Notes: generated by a model from the letters alone, not told the origin. Shown: positions 1-12,382, counted from the stretch's first letter. The stretch is 64,000 nt of DNA from Promerops cafer (GCA_013398275.1 VZSE01009352.1:48649-112648); one strand, 5' to 3'. A program made the numbers and translations.

Positions 1-110
1 CAGACACATTGATTGCTCTGTCCCAATGTACGCAGATCAAGTCTTACACATTTTTGTTGATTAAGAGTTTTAAATCGAATAGTTTATAACTAGTGATAGC
101 ATGTTTTTGT

Positions 111-500
111 TTGGAAGGGACCATTAAAAGCTACCTAGTTTAACACCCCTACCATAAGTAGGAACTACTACTATTCTTCTACTACTTCTTCCACTACTAC
201 TATTCAACTAGGCCAGGTTGTTCAGAACCCCATCCAACCTGACCTTGAACACTTCCAACGATGGGGCATCCACAACTTCTCTGTGCAACTTGTTCCTGTG
301 TCTCATCACCATCAGTGTCCTACTCCTGCTCGCCACACTATTGCTGATACAGGCCTGGATGCCACTGGCCTTCTTGGCCACCTGGGCACACTTTGGGCTC
401 ATGTTCAGTGGCTGTCCATCAGCATCCCCAGGTCCCTCCCAAAGAGGTTTTGCAGGACAGATTGGATGACCATATGCTATTCCTGCAGACAAAAGCAATT
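111..500 (-). mobile_element. CR1 LINE fragment with internal deletion
   Basis: A decayed CR1 retrotransposon lies in reverse orientation, with its 3' end at the left. Translated on the minus strand, about 225-300 matches the extreme C-terminus of the CR1 reverse transcriptase (LHREVVDAPSLEVFKVRLD). About 324-440 matches a more upstream part of the same protein (CAQVAKKASGIQACISNSVASRS). In a full CR1 these parts are separated by roughly 300-400 bases, so the middle is deleted here. The terminal short repeat is missing, and a (ACT)n-like patch at 166-206 sits inside the 3' untranslated part. Both open frames on the two strands here are by-products of the element. The family call is firm from recognisable motifs. 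The right boundary, past about 440, is uncertain. Confidence 0.88.
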
Positions 501-1115
501 CTTCCACCTTTGACTAGGTGCCAGGCAGTATTGGAATTGCATAATGAAAAAATTATTGAAAATATTTAATAAAACACTCTTTTTACTAGAAACCAAACCC
601 TCTTTGGAAGTGGATCTTTCATTTGGCACATGTCCATTTCAAGAAAGGAAAAGGCCGAACAAAGAATTTTAACTTTTTGTTCTTATTTTGCTAACTCTGG
701 GTTAGCAAACAGGTTTGTTTTGGAATCTGTATTTTTTTTCATTTATTTCATTTTGATTAGTGTATCTCATGATATGTTTTTTTCATACTTATTTTTGTCA
801 CTAAAAATGGAAATTTACGAGTTTTTCTAGAACTTTTTACTAAGACTCCTTTGTTTTTTAATTTCACAACAGTTTACAAATACTTTCTTTTCTTTAAGAT
901 ATTGGAATTTTTTCCTTCTGATAATTTAAAGAAATTCTCAGCTCACAGAAATCTTGTGCCTGAACTACCACACTGTATATAACTTTAACGAAGATGAATC
1001 TTTTTTATGACACTTGTACCTTGGAGTCTTGGCTTGTTTGCTATTAATGTTCTGTGTAGCTGAATAATAGTCTTTTTTTTCCCCGTACTAGACAGTTGAA
1101 GTAAAGGCAGACTAC
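501..1115. other. Unique AT-rich sequence, nothing recognised
   Basis: About 600 bases of AT-rich sequence without a recognisable repeat, gene or RNA. Short T runs occur. The 66-codon plus-strand frame at 630-830 is rich in Phe, Ile and Ser, as random AT-rich DNA gives, and resembles no protein I know. Confidence 0.5.
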
Positions 1116-1176
1116 TTGCATACGTATATATATGTATGTCTATGTATACCACTACTCTGGCCCTCTCACAGGCTTA

Positions 1177-1203
1177 TATGTGTGTGTGTGTGTGTTGTGT
1201 GTT
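1177..1203. repeat. (TG)n microsatellite
   Basis: A short dinucleotide tract of alternating T and G with one interruption. It follows a loosely repetitive TATG/TATA patch from about 1120. Confidence 0.9.
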
Positions 1204-1541
1204 CATTTTCACAGTTTGTGTTTTGCAGACAATGACCTGTAGGCCACAATCTGGTCTTGGGTTAAATTAGCTGTATATTGGCTACTTCTTTATGTTATTC
1301 TCTTTCTATTAAGGATTCAACAACAAGGCTTCCATTATGATATTATGACAATATATTTTTTGTTTTGTCAAGGTAAGAGTTTAGTATAAACAGAAGATCA
1401 GGCATCATAAAATTGATAAAAATCAGATAATAATTTCATACGAAGGTCAGTAGTTCCCTATCTCATTTTGAAATGTTTTTGCATTTCTGCAAAACATATT
1501 TCTTTTGTCTAGGTCTCTGGCATGTATTCATAGTTGTGAGA

Positions 1542-2054
1542 TGTCCTGATTTCAGCTGGGAGGGAGTTAATTTTATTCCTGGTAGCTGATGCAGTGCTGT
1601 GTTTTGGATTAAGTATGAGGATATTGTTGATAACATGCTGATGTTTTGTTTATTGCTAAGTAGTACTTACTGTAAATCAAGGAATTTTCAGTTTCCCATG
1701 CTCTCCTGCAAGTGAGCAGATGCACAAGAAGCTTGGAGTAAGCATAGCCAGGATAAGGACAGCTAATCCAAACTCATGAAGGGGATATTCCATACTACAG
1801 AATGCCATGCCCGTTATACGAAGTGGGGAGCAGTTAGTTTGAGAATGCTGCTCGCTTCTTGGGGATAGGCAGGGCATCACTCAGTCCATTAAAATTATTA
1901 ACATTATTATTATTATTACAATATTTTACTTTATTTCAATTATTGAACTGTTCTTATCTCAACCCATGAGTTTTTCCTTTGCTTCTCCCTGTTCTTCTCC
2001 CCATGTGGAGCAGCTGTGTGGTGCTTAGTTGCTGGCTGGAGTTAAGCCAAGAAA
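1542..2054 (+). mobile_element. Solo LTR of an ERVL-like endogenous retrovirus
   Basis: The segment opens with TGTCCTGATTTCAGCTGGGA and closes near GGCTGGAGTTAAGCC. This agrees along its length with a very common bird ERVL-type LTR that I recall. Inner landmarks are a GGGATATTCCATAC stretch near 1780, an (ATT)n patch at about 1900-1917, and GAACTGTTCTTATCTCAACCCATGAG at 1946-1971, which in intact copies follows the polyadenylation signal. Length is about 513 bases, usual for this family. The signal itself is degraded, and the usual final CACGACA has decayed to about AAGAAA. No retroviral coding sequence flanks it, so it is a solo LTR formed by LTR-LTR recombination. Target-site duplications are not clear. 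The 67-codon minus-strand frame inside is a shadow. Subfamily not assigned. Confidence 0.85.
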
Positions 2055-2270
2055 GATACAAAGTGCAGTACTTTCACTCTTCCTGGATATGGCTGTGTCA
2101 TTATAGGAAACCCATTACAATTAAAAACAAAATTTTTGTTTCTTACCTTTGAATGCTTTTGCTTGCAAAACTGTATTTTGCACTCTTTCTCTCATATTCC
2201 TCTCACATAAAGGCAAAACATTAAATGTTTTCTTCTTTTAGCCAGTACAAGCCTCCCATGTTTTGTTTGT
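2055..2270. other. Spacer, nothing recognised
   Basis: Short unique spacer between the ERVL-like LTR and the next CR1 copy. Confidence 0.5.
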
Positions 2271-2672
2271 AGAACCACAGAGAGGGTCAGGTTGGAAGGG
2301 ACCACATCTGGTCCAACCTCGCTGTTCAGTCAGGGTTATCCTAGAGCACATGGTGCATGATTATATCCACATTGTTCTTGAATCTCTCCAGTGAGGAAGA
2401 TTCCTCAACCTCTCTGGACAATCTGTTCCAGTGCTCAGTCATTGCACAGTAAAGTTCTTCCTCATATTTGGGTGGAACTTCCTGTGCACCAGTTTCTACC
2501 CATTGCCTCTTGTCCTACTGCTGGGCATCACTGAGAAGAGCCTGGTCCATCCTTTTGACACCTCCCTTCAGATTGTAGACATTGATGAGGTGCCCTCTCA
2601 GTCATCTCTTCTGGAGGCAAACAGGCCCAGCTCTCTCAGCCTTTCCTTGTAAGAGAGATGCTCCACTGAAGG
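2271..2672 (-). mobile_element. CR1 LINE 3' fragment
   Basis: Reverse-oriented CR1 3' end. From the left it shows the CR1 signature (AGGTTGGAAGGGACCACAT, then a CTGGTCCAACC segment). It then shows the complement of the reverse transcriptase C-terminal region: the groups around CTGTTCCAGTGCTC, GTGGAACTTCCTGTG, CCATTGCCTCTTGTCCT and GGTGCCCTCTCAGTC. It ends abruptly near AAGAGAGATGCTCC, so it is strongly 5'-truncated, as most CR1 copies are. The terminal octamer repeat is worn to AGAACCACAGAG. Sequence details place it in a different CR1 subfamily from the copies at 11.9 and 13.7 kb. The plus-strand frame at 2431-2652 is antisense to the element. Confidence 0.92.
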
Positions 2673-5005
2673 GATGTCATCCTTCAGGGATTGAGTGTGG
2701 TGGGCAGAGCATAGGTGGTGACAAGAAGGGTGTTTTGACAGCCACTGGGATGACCAGTAGTGCACCAGGTCTAGAATGCATCCAGGAGCTCCAGTCTGAA
2801 GTTAAAGGAGGGTGGGCAAGAGACAAAGCTGTGTTATAGTTCAGGGCCAGAGACAGAGCTGGAGAGCTGAGCTGCTCTGGGGCTTCTGGAGCACAGACTG
2901 ACAGATCTGGGAGGAACCAAAATGAGGTCCTGGGACATGGGCAGGGTGGCCACGGGCAGGGTGGCCACAGCACTGGAGGTGGCTGGGAGGGGATGATGAA
3001 GTCTGTGAATGACCCCAGGATCCTAACACTGTTACGGATAGATCCTGAGTTCTTGTTCCAAGGACAATGTGTTCCTCTGGAGCTATATCCCAAGTTCAGT
3101 ATGTGAGGCTCAGCTTCCATTACTGGAATCTGCACATAAAATAAAGGACTAGGCTTGCTGGTAGAAAGATATGATCTGTTATCAGATAATGAAATCTAAA
3201 GCTATCTTAAAATTTGCATTTATAAGATTTCACACCAGGTGTTCCATAGTCTCCTTTGGGACAAAAAAACTATTGAATCCTGGCAAAGGGTGCTACCATT
3301 GATTTTATTAAGATTAATCTAAAACTTAAAACTTCTCTGTCTCATAACTTTCTTATAGTTAGTTCAAACTATTATTATATATATATATGTATTTTTTTTT
3401 AATCCTTAGCATCTATTTTCAGCTGTCTTTCTTCAGATAATTGTACGTATCCAGGCAGCTATCTATCTAATAGACTTTTTTGGTTTCATATATATATATT
3501 TAAACTGCTTTCCTCCGTATGGATTTATACATCCGACATTCTTGTATCCATTCCTAAGGGATATATTTTTCTATAGTATACCCTTCCCATTTATTTTTTT
3601 GTATACGTCTTTGGAAAAAAATGTAATTCTATGCATTCTTGTCTGAGGCATATGAGAAAAGAATAGTGCATATGATACAAATGTAACTGAGGCTTTAGCT
3701 GAATTCTCTTGAATCCGTTTTAATTCTCTTCCTAAATAAATTTTCCACCAGGATAACCTACAAAATTGCAGAAGAACACTCTCAAATCAAAATAGACAAG
3801 GCAAATGGAAAAATGATTTTCAGTAACAATAGCTGGACATATGTTATATTATGAAATATGATGAAATGGTGTGCATTTTTAGAGAAAGCTGCATTACATT
3901 CCTTTGTATTCTTCCACTGCACTTTATCACTGTCACTTTTAGGGTAGGAATCACCCTCTGGTGGTTCTGATCCAAGTATCATGATTTGTTTGTGTTTGCT
4001 TTAAGGTAGCCTTCAGCTATCAAATTAATGGGCCTAAGTGTATATTTAAGTATCTAAATCATCATGCCTAAATGCAGATTTTTTTCTTTAAGCACACTAC
4101 ATAAAAATTGGTTTTCTTAAAATATATTTATAAAATCCAGACTCAGAGACTATAATATGTTTCAGTTTTACTAAAAATGGTGTTTTTAAATTGTCTTTTG
4201 GGTGTAGATCTCTCACATACACTTTGTTTTGCATAAATATGATTTGAAAGTTGTGCATAATAATGCTCTTGAGAGGCCAGAATGTTTATTATTCGTGGCT
4301 AATAAAATCAGTTCATGTATAACAAAGTTTTGCACTTGATAGTTAAGAATTGTAGGTTTTGCATTTAATGAAACAAACAAGTATTTACAAGCCAATGCTA
4401 AAAAGATGAGATATTTTCCTTTTTACTTTTCTTTTATTCTAAACATCATGGTACTGAGTACACACAATTGCAAATATATTTTGCCTGGGTTGTCAGTAGT
4501 TATACAACAAAGAACAGTCTGGAGAGCTGGCTTCTCTTGCTTTTACAGTTTAATGATGCCACATCAGATCTGTAAAATGCTCTCTGTTTTTCATAAGGCA
4601 GAGACAGATGCCCAAGTTAGGATCCCTTGCAGTCTGGACAGTCTTCTATTGCATCCCAAGTCTCTGAATGTAACATAGAAAAGGAACGTGTGTGGAACCC
4701 TGAATTGCTACTAGGTGGTAGAGCATTTTGACTCACATTGTGTTAATCCTAGGATGAACAAACTCTGACGATCTGAGACAAGAATAGAAAGCAAGTTGCA
4801 TATCATTACAGAATACATTTTGGAGGGGTTCCCTTTAGGACTTTGGTTTGATATGCTTGACCAAGTGGCACAAACACTGGCCAAATACATTCCTGTGTTT
4901 GTTTTCAGTCTCTCTCAATGTTTCATTGTTTTGCACCTGAGTGGCCTCCCACCCTTAAAAGGAAGGGAGCACACAAAATTTATAGATGCTCATGATGGAA
5001 AGGAA
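2673..5005. other. Unique sequence; one long minus frame, no recognised gene
   Basis: No recognisable repeat or gene. The part at about 2850-3060 is unusually GC-rich for the window and holds a 15-bp direct repeat at 2939-2968. A minus-strand frame of 152 codons (2677-3135) spans this part. It is rich in Pro, Ser and Trp, shows no domain I know, and has no visible splice or promoter context, so I do not call it a gene. The remainder (3140-5005) is AT-rich, with short TA runs near 3375-3390 and 3490-3500. Confidence 0.5.
2939..2968. repeat. Two tandem copies of a 15-bp GC-rich unit
   Basis: GGGCAGGGTGGCCAC is present twice in direct succession without mismatch. It may be the remnant of a minisatellite or a simple slippage duplication. 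Confidence 0.9.
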
Positions 5006-5760
5006 TGATAAAAGTCATAGGATCCACAAAAGCTTACGAAGTTTTATTAGTAAATTGCAGACTGGACATGGAAATTGGTATGTTTGTCTCTGATCTCTCC
5101 TTATAAGCAAGAGGCAGTGGATTTTGAACAGAATGGTAGGGAGAAAAGGAAGAGAGAGAGGGAGATGGATTAAAGAGGGAGAGAGAGAAAGAAAGGAAGA
5201 CTGAAAAAGCGATCAACAATCCTGGCTCCAGTATCAATCCAGCTGAGTTGTTAAGTCATGTGAGTGCCACCTGGGCTCTGCAAGAGTACCTTTTTATAGA
5301 TAAGTTTTCTGAGCCCTGGAGATATGTTTCTCACTTTCTATGCAAATTAGTTATCATGCATAGTCTGTTCTTTTAGATATTTATAAAAATGGGTCAGAGG
5401 GCTTTGTGGATGTTTGGTGGTCTTGATCATCCCCTGTAGTCCATGCCCACTTCTTGACCTCATTCCTGTGCTTGCACTGTACTGTGTTGTGCTCATCTCC
5501 AGGAGCCAGAAGAATGTTGTCTGTCCCAGGAAAGTCCTGCCCTCTGTATGGCCCCCTTCTCCAGTCACATATTGCTCTTTCTCACAGCACATTTTTATCA
5601 ACCATCCTTGGTTGGCTCTGCAACTACAGGTGTTTGAGGCCTACAGAATAGCCCCCTTATCTTCTAGGCTGCTACAACCTCCTTCACCTCCAAGACCTTT
5701 CCTAGGTAGCAATCCTTCCCTTTCACAGAGTACTAAACAGCTTGACTGATTGCAAGGTAT
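5006..5760 (-). mobile_element. Candidate retroviral LTR (solo), minus strand
   Basis: On the minus strand a TATAAAAA box lies at 5291-5298 and an AATAAA signal at 5043-5048, about 250 bases downstream. That is the layout of the U3-R junction and R end of an LTR. The presumed R region carries a purine-rich tract (5141-5205). The presumed U3 (about 5300-5760) is richer in C and T than the flanks. The text around 5340-5640 feels familiar from passerine LTRs, but I cannot name the family. Terminal TG/CA and target-site duplications were not resolved, so both ends are approximate. The open frames on both strands (5347-5749) are short and not retroviral. A unique regulatory region is the main alternative. 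Confidence 0.45.
5141..5205. repeat. Purine-rich (GA/GAAA)n low-complexity tract
   Basis: About 65 bases composed almost only of A and G, mostly GAGAGA and GAAAG units. It lies inside the candidate LTR. Confidence 0.85.
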
Positions 5761-8700
5761 TTACAACACTTGCTTGTTGACCAGCAAGGGAGTTCTGGGC
5801 CTCCCTCCACCCTCCACATTTATCAGGGTGGCAGTTAATTATTTAGTACTTACTTTTCAGCCACTTGCTGAAGCAACAGTAGCCTTGTGACTTTGATAGG
5901 TGCTAGAGTTATATTTTTACTAATAAGGAGTAGATAGGATAGAGTCAGGGAGAAAAGAAACAATGCATGCACTTTGCACTGTGCTGCTTTTTTTTCTCCC
6001 AAGAAATCTTTTGTTTTGTTTTGTTTTCAGACAATTTGTCCTTTGTCACTCATGCTAAAAAATGCACATGTAAAGAAAGAAAGAAAGAAAGGGAGGTGTT
6101 GCATAATTTAGGGCACATCATTCACTTTAGCAATTCTGCTTCTGTTTTGCAGCACAGGAGATTATTTTGGAAAATCAAAACGGAAGCTCACCATAGACAG
6201 TGAGGAATACATTAGGAATACTGTAAAGACTTGAGAGATTATTTAGTTTGATTAACTTTGAGAAATATCCCAGTCTTTAATAAATATGGCCTAAATGTGG
6301 AAATTACTATTATTGGTGAACAACAGTGAAGGTATGGCTTCAATGCATCTCTAGACATGCACTGAAAAAAAGGATCTATTGGTAGTTGCAGACCATGGTT
6401 GGGTGAGTTATGTAAGTGGACCATATTACAACATCTTTGAAAACCTGTCTTTTCTGCCCAAGATTTACAGTTAATTACACACCAAAAGACTTAGAATCAT
6501 GTTGATTTTTTTAAATGAAGAGTAAGTATTTATGCTCTAACACATTATAAAGAAAAGAAGATGAGAAAAGGATACTAGCAAAGATAGAAACACAGCAGTC
6601 AATATTTTTGTAATTTTGCTTTATGAAATAATTTTATCTTTTTAAAACTAAGTATACTGCTCAGAAAATCCAAAATCTGCATAATTCTGACATCAACAAG
6701 ATCTAATATTTAGTTCCCTTTGTCCTTGTGTGAACACAAATGATGACTTTAGGATTCAGTATGAAGTTTTTCAAAAGTCGTTCAACTGTATTCTTCTATG
6801 TCTAAGTGGTTATATTCTCTCCCACTATATCTACAGAAAAAAATCTTATTATACTTACTGCAGTGTGTTGGCTTCTGTGTTAATATTCTAATTTGCTTAT
6901 TCAGTCCTTTATTGGTTAAGATTAGAAACCTTGTAATGACAGAGTAATTTAAGTGGTTCCATTAGTCTCTTTTGAAGGAATCATTGATTTTTAATGCTCT
7001 TACTTCCTAAGCTCATTTTGCCAAGGTTTTATTTACCATTAGCTTCAAATCCTTGCATGTTAATGTATTTATTAACCTCTGGAATCCTGTAAGAGTCTGG
7101 TTTAACAAAAGCAACGAGCAAAACAAATTGTTTGGCTTGGATTTTACATGCTCCATGCAAAGCCTAATTCAGGAACATTCATATTTCTGAAATTAAAGAG
7201 CCTCTGTGTTTCAGTAACACTGATACAAGGAGACTGCAGAACACTACAGAGAAAGATGAATTTTGCTATATATTTTCTAGCCCTCCCCATTTCTTTGGCC
7301 TGGTCATCAACCAGAGCTGCTAAGAGATATTATTATTTTTTTACCTCAGTATATTTTATAATAAAAATTCATAGTCTGGCATGCATCCAGACAGAAGGTT
7401 CAAAGAGGATTGGCTAAGCCGTAAATTTAGCCCTTCTCCAATCATTGTATTATTTCCAAGACTGTACAATTGTCATATAAGAGGGAAAGGTATGGAATTA
7501 ATAACTGCTTTAGACAGCTGCTTTCCTTGCCCGAATCCTGCTACATAGCAGCCATTTGTTTCATTCTGCAAACCCACAGAGAAACTGCTTCACGTTCAAC
7601 TGGCAGTGGCTGAGGACAATTTGAGAACTGTGGAAGAAAATGCAGGCTCCCTCCACAGATCTCTCAGCCCTTGTGCTCTGGAAGTGGGTTATATAAATCT
7701 GGTGTAGAAAAGGATTAATTTTTGCCAGGTCCTGAACACAAGGGAAGAGATGACATAGTTCTGACTGGACAACCTGAAAGGTGGCAGAATATATGTGTCT
7801 GCAGTCCCCATGTTCCTTGAAAATTAAAGTATTTTCTGTAACACTGGTATAAGTGGCCATCTGATATTAGGGTTAACCTCATATGTATATTTTTATAAGT
7901 ATTTGTCATCCTTTTGACTATAATAAATTAGTTAAATCTTCTTCTTTGAAATTTTAATTTGAAAATACTCAAACTTACACAGTAAACAGTAATACATTTG
8001 TCTGGGAAGTAAGAGAATGGAAGATTTTCACTGCCTCAGCCTTTGCATGTTTTATACAGTGGCTCTGGTTTAAAATGGACCAATGACCTTTAGAAGTGGA
8101 GATCAAAGGTTTGCTGTCATAGAGCATGACAAAAGTATGTAAACATGGCCTTTTCTTGAGTCTGTATCTTGTATTAAAAACTTTTTGTTGTTGGCTGGTC
8201 TCAGTGGCTGCATTTCAGTGGAAGACATTGACAGAATTGGGCCTTGATCTTTATTTTAAACTTTGTGGTGGCCTGGGTAAGTAGTTGTATTGTAGCCTTT
8301 TTAGATAAAGCTAACAGAGTCTAGTTCTCAGCTGCAATCACGTTTCTCATAAAAGTTAGGAACTGGCATTGCTTACTTCACACTTTAGAATGAATATGGA
8401 ACAAATGGACATACTTTTTCCTGAATTCAGGGACTTTTTGTGTTTTGGTAGATGTGAGTTCACACAGCAGATTAGCCTCTTCAGGAGGCGTCTGAAACTC
8501 AAATTTGCATGTTTGTAAGATAGTTCCTGTGGTGGTCAGCTGATCCAAAATGGGGGCTCCTAGTACGTGCATAAAGCTTTCAAAATGTAAGTATTGAAAA
8601 TCCTAGGTGAATACAGAAACTTATCCTAATACAGCTGCCTGAAGTTAGACAAACCATACCCTAAGAGTGACAGTTTCTCTTCGTTGCCTGGAAAGAGAAT

Positions 8701-11700
8701 GAAGAGATTTAGACAGAGATGTCTTTTTGATAGGTAGGATACATCCCAATCCAGGTATCCAGAAGGTATGTTTCTGAATCTTGCTCTTGATCATCTAAAT
8801 TAACAGTCCAGGTGCTGAAAGATATTTAAATTGTAATAAGTGCCAACTGGAGGCAGAAATTTGGAAGTAGGTACTACAGTCATGATGTCCAAATGACATT
8901 TGTTGGATTTGATTAGACATTCCTCATCCTCACAGAGCAGCTGGGCAAAATGGAAAGAATTCATTTATTCAATGCATACACAAAACATGGCCAAACAGCT
9001 CAACATCAGGAACTAAGAAAGTTGCATACAGGGTCAGGGTGTACTGTAGTTTTTTTTATGAATGAGAGAATTGTCAAAATCTCATTTAAATATCCTAAAA
9101 TGTGAGTGCACTAAATTGGTTTAATTTAAAATGAGTCTTGCTCAAAAATGAATCCTTTAATTTCAGTGATATCTTCTTTTCTTTAAATGAGTCCATGGAT
9201 ATGAGTATACTACTGGCTGACAGTTACTTGCTTCTGTTTACTGATCTGTGGCACATGCCTGTTTCTCTTTAAATTAAATTTCATTATTACCCCGTTCTTC
9301 AGGGACCTTTAAGTCATGCTCACAGATTACCCATCATTCAGTACTGCCTAATTCTTATTGCAGTCTCTGGATTGCTCCAAAAAACCTTCTCCAAGAGCAA
9401 AGAGCTTTAGAAAGGGTTAAGTTCTAAATGATGTACAGGAAATCTGTGCTTGTTAGCCTTGGCCTCTTCTTTTTCAGCAGCAAAATCCCAGCTTCTGACT
9501 CTCCAGATGGTACTGACTGGCTTAACCATCTCAACTAATTTGCATTGAATGGGTGTCTGGTTGGACCAAACTGAATTTAACTCATTTTGTTGCCTTCAAT
9601 GAAAGAATAAGTATTAAAATTCAATCTTTCATGAGAGTTCAGAAAGCATGTCAAATTTCACCTATTTTTGATTGATTCATTTATTGCTGTTTAAAAGGCT
9701 CATTCATAGTGTAAGTTGTCATGTTTCTGCTATTTTGTTATTATAACATTCTGAGGATTTATTTGACAGTTTTAAAATCCAGTGCCAAATTAAGGTGATT
9801 TATTTCAATAGATACATGAGCTTTGCAGTCCATGAGCTTGTGATTATTCTTTCCAACTTTTCAAAATAACTATTCCTTGAAATTACTAAACTGTATAATA
9901 TCCAGTAAAATTTATATAGTAACAGAAAACATAATCATCTGGATTCATGGTGTCTTGCTGTTTGTGCCAAATTTGCTCACTGCAGGAGGTCACAAAGTCA
10001 TGAGGTAAAAAAATACTTTGAAATACTTTCAAACTCTGAGAGGTATTTTCAGAAAGCTTTGATTAAATAGAAAATGTGGTATGATTTCTTGGTTTAATGA
10101 CTGATAGATTTTCAAGGTGGTTTTTTTTTTTTTTTTTTAATTAAACCTGCTTCAGTATTAGGCACACAGTTCTCTGAAGTACCTTGAATGATCTGGTCAG
10201 AAAATGATGCTCAGAACTATTGGATCAGCTGGTATCATTGCTGGAAACTCTGTATCGCCCTTTAAGAAAGGCACACAGGCATGCTCTGAATTAGCACAAG
10301 ATTGGATAATAGTAACAGACTTCAGACTGCTCCATATTTTTGCACCAAACCAATGATGATGTGGAGATAAAAAGAGCCAAACTTTTTTTTTTTTTAAATT
10401 TTAATTAGCATTTCTAAATCTGAAAAACATTTTTCTAGGAAGTGAAATGAATTTGATAATAACAGTATGAAGACCAAATGTAAGATTTTGAAGACACATT
10501 CCACAATGTTCTTCTTACTTTTTAACATTACAGGAATTTCTCTGCCATTTTTCGTTGTTCATTGCTTAGAGGTAAGCAGACATTTGGCTTTCAGAAGTAC
10601 AAAGTCATTCAATTGATGAATATCATCAGGCAGCAGAATTAATTAGGAAACAAGCTGGAAATATTTTTAATTCTAGTTCTGTGATAAACACTGGGAACAA
10701 GAAGAGGAATATACAGATTAAAAAATATCAAACCAGCAAACCCACTTTTTCTTATCTTTCATTGGAAAACACTAAGAATAAAAATGTAGTAGTATATGTT
10801 TCATTTTTTAAAATATTGATATATATGTAAGTAAATTAGACCCAATCCTTAATCTTCGATATACATTTTGGTGTTGAAAAGCAGGCACCACAGTTTCTAT
10901 CTTTAGTTAAATAGTTAAGTTAAAATACTATGGCAAAAGGTATGCAACAAGGAGATTCTGCCAGCAGGTCTTTCATGTCTTGGCAGTCGTGTGTAAGTCA
11001 GTAACAACAGAACAAGAACACTTCATCTTCTCATTTCTGTGAACTCAGTTACAGAGGAACGAATATGTCACAGGGCACTGCATGGCCTTGGCACTAGTCC
11101 AAAGTACAGGTCAATAAGGCATAACCCCAATTTATCAACAATATGATCTCTGGCTGATATGTCACAAAGTCCATATGATGACAAGAAATTCAATATAATT
11201 CTAGAAGGGAGCTGTGGTACTGCACCGTGTAGTGATCAAGCTCTGCCATTTGTTGAAGTGACTCTTCAGGGCAGTGGAACTCAGGCAGAGCAAGAAACTT
11301 TCCACTGTAGACACTAGAGGAAATCAGACCTATGTACTCAAGGCTGTAGTAATATAAACAATATGGCTAGAAATGTGGGGGGGTTTTTGTGTGTCTGTGG
11401 GCATGAAAGCATTATACTCGATACCTCTTGAGTGAATTTATGACATTATCTTAGGCAAGAAATATATAATAACTTCTTTGCCTTATTCCAATTTATCAAC
11501 TGCATTTTTTCCAGCCTGGATAAACATAATTGCCTCTTCCCAAGGAGTCTGTGGGCTAGCATGGTGTCATGTTGACATATTGGAAATTATTAATGACTGT
11601 GAGGTAGGAGAAACTGGGCTAAAATGGATACAGACTCAGTCCAATTAGAACAAAAGTAAACAAAAAAATTTGGTGCATCAGGGTGCTTATAATTTTTTAC

Positions 11701-11881
11701 CTAGTTATTATGAATGACCATCAAAAACTCACACCAAATATGTGCACAACAATTACTGGAGTTTCTATGTTCTTTTCTTGTGCCTTACAAGGCAAATGAG
11801 TTTATTTATAAGCTCATATAATTTTCACCAAGAAGGTGCATCAAGACAGCCAGCTTTGCTCATCCTTGAGAATGTATGTCA
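5761..11881. other. Long unique AT-rich stretch, no gene seen
   Basis: About 6 kb without a recognisable coding region, transposon or structural RNA. Small features only: a (TTTTG)n patch at 6009-6026, an (AAAG)n patch at about 6073-6092, an 18-base T run at 10121-10138, a 13-base T run near 10384 and a short G run near 11378. Open frames are all below 100 codons with no known motif. The stretch 7020-7420 has a more balanced composition and could be conserved noncoding DNA, but this cannot be judged from one sequence. Confidence 0.5.
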
Positions 11882-12335
11882 ATCATAGAATCACAGAATC
11901 ACAGAATGTGCTGAGTTGGAAGGGACCCATAAGGATTATCAGAGTCCAACTCCTGGCCCTGCACAGGACCATCCCAAGAGTCACACCATGTGGCTGAGAG
12001 CATTGTCCAAACACCTTTTAATCTCTGTCAGGCTTGGTGCTGTGACCACTTCTCTGAGGAGCCTGTTCCAGTACTCAACCATCCTCTGTGTGAAGAATCT
12101 TTTTCTAATATCCAACCAAAACCTCCCTTGACTCAGCTTCAGGCCACTCCCTTGGGTCCTGTCACTGGTTACAAGGGTGAAGAGATCGGAGCCTACCCCT
12201 CCTCTTCCCCTCACGAGGAAGTTGCAGATTGAAATGAGGTCTCCTCTCAGTCTCCTCTTCTCCAGGCTGAACAGACCGAGAGACTTCAGCTGCTCCTCAT
12301 ATGGCTTTCCTTCCAGACCCTTCACTATCATTCAA
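11882..12335 (-). mobile_element. CR1 LINE 3' fragment with intact terminal repeats
   Basis: Classic bird CR1 3' end in reverse orientation. It begins with three terminal units (ATCATAGA, ATCACAGA, ATCACAGA), then GAGTTGGAAGGGACCCATAA and GTCCAACTCCTGGCCCTGCA. It continues with the reverse transcriptase C-terminal coding part. The minus-strand frame 11981-12331 (116 codons) reads that part with few breaks and includes LGLFSLEKRRLRGDLI near its middle and YWNRLLREVV towards its end. The 5' truncation point is near 12335, after the codons for the GLE motif. Compared with the other copies it is relatively young, judged by the preserved frame and crisp tail. It cannot be active, because the endonuclease and most of the reverse transcriptase are absent. 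Confidence 0.96.
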
Positions 12336-12352
12336 GCCAAGCTTTCATGGAG

Positions 12353-12382
12353 TTAAAAGGTGTAGAACTACACACCTTTTAA
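12353..12382. repeat. Inverted repeat (11-bp arms, 8-base loop)
   Basis: TTAAAAGGTGT is followed after eight bases by its exact complement ACACCTTTTAA. It lies just beyond the 5' truncation point of the CR1 copy. It could form a small hairpin. No terminator or RNA gene role is implied in an animal genome. Confidence 0.85.

Noticed and set aside
10121..10138. T runs here and at 42009-42031 considered as poly-A tails of retroposed genes
   Set aside because: No retroposed gene or SINE body could be recognised next to either run.
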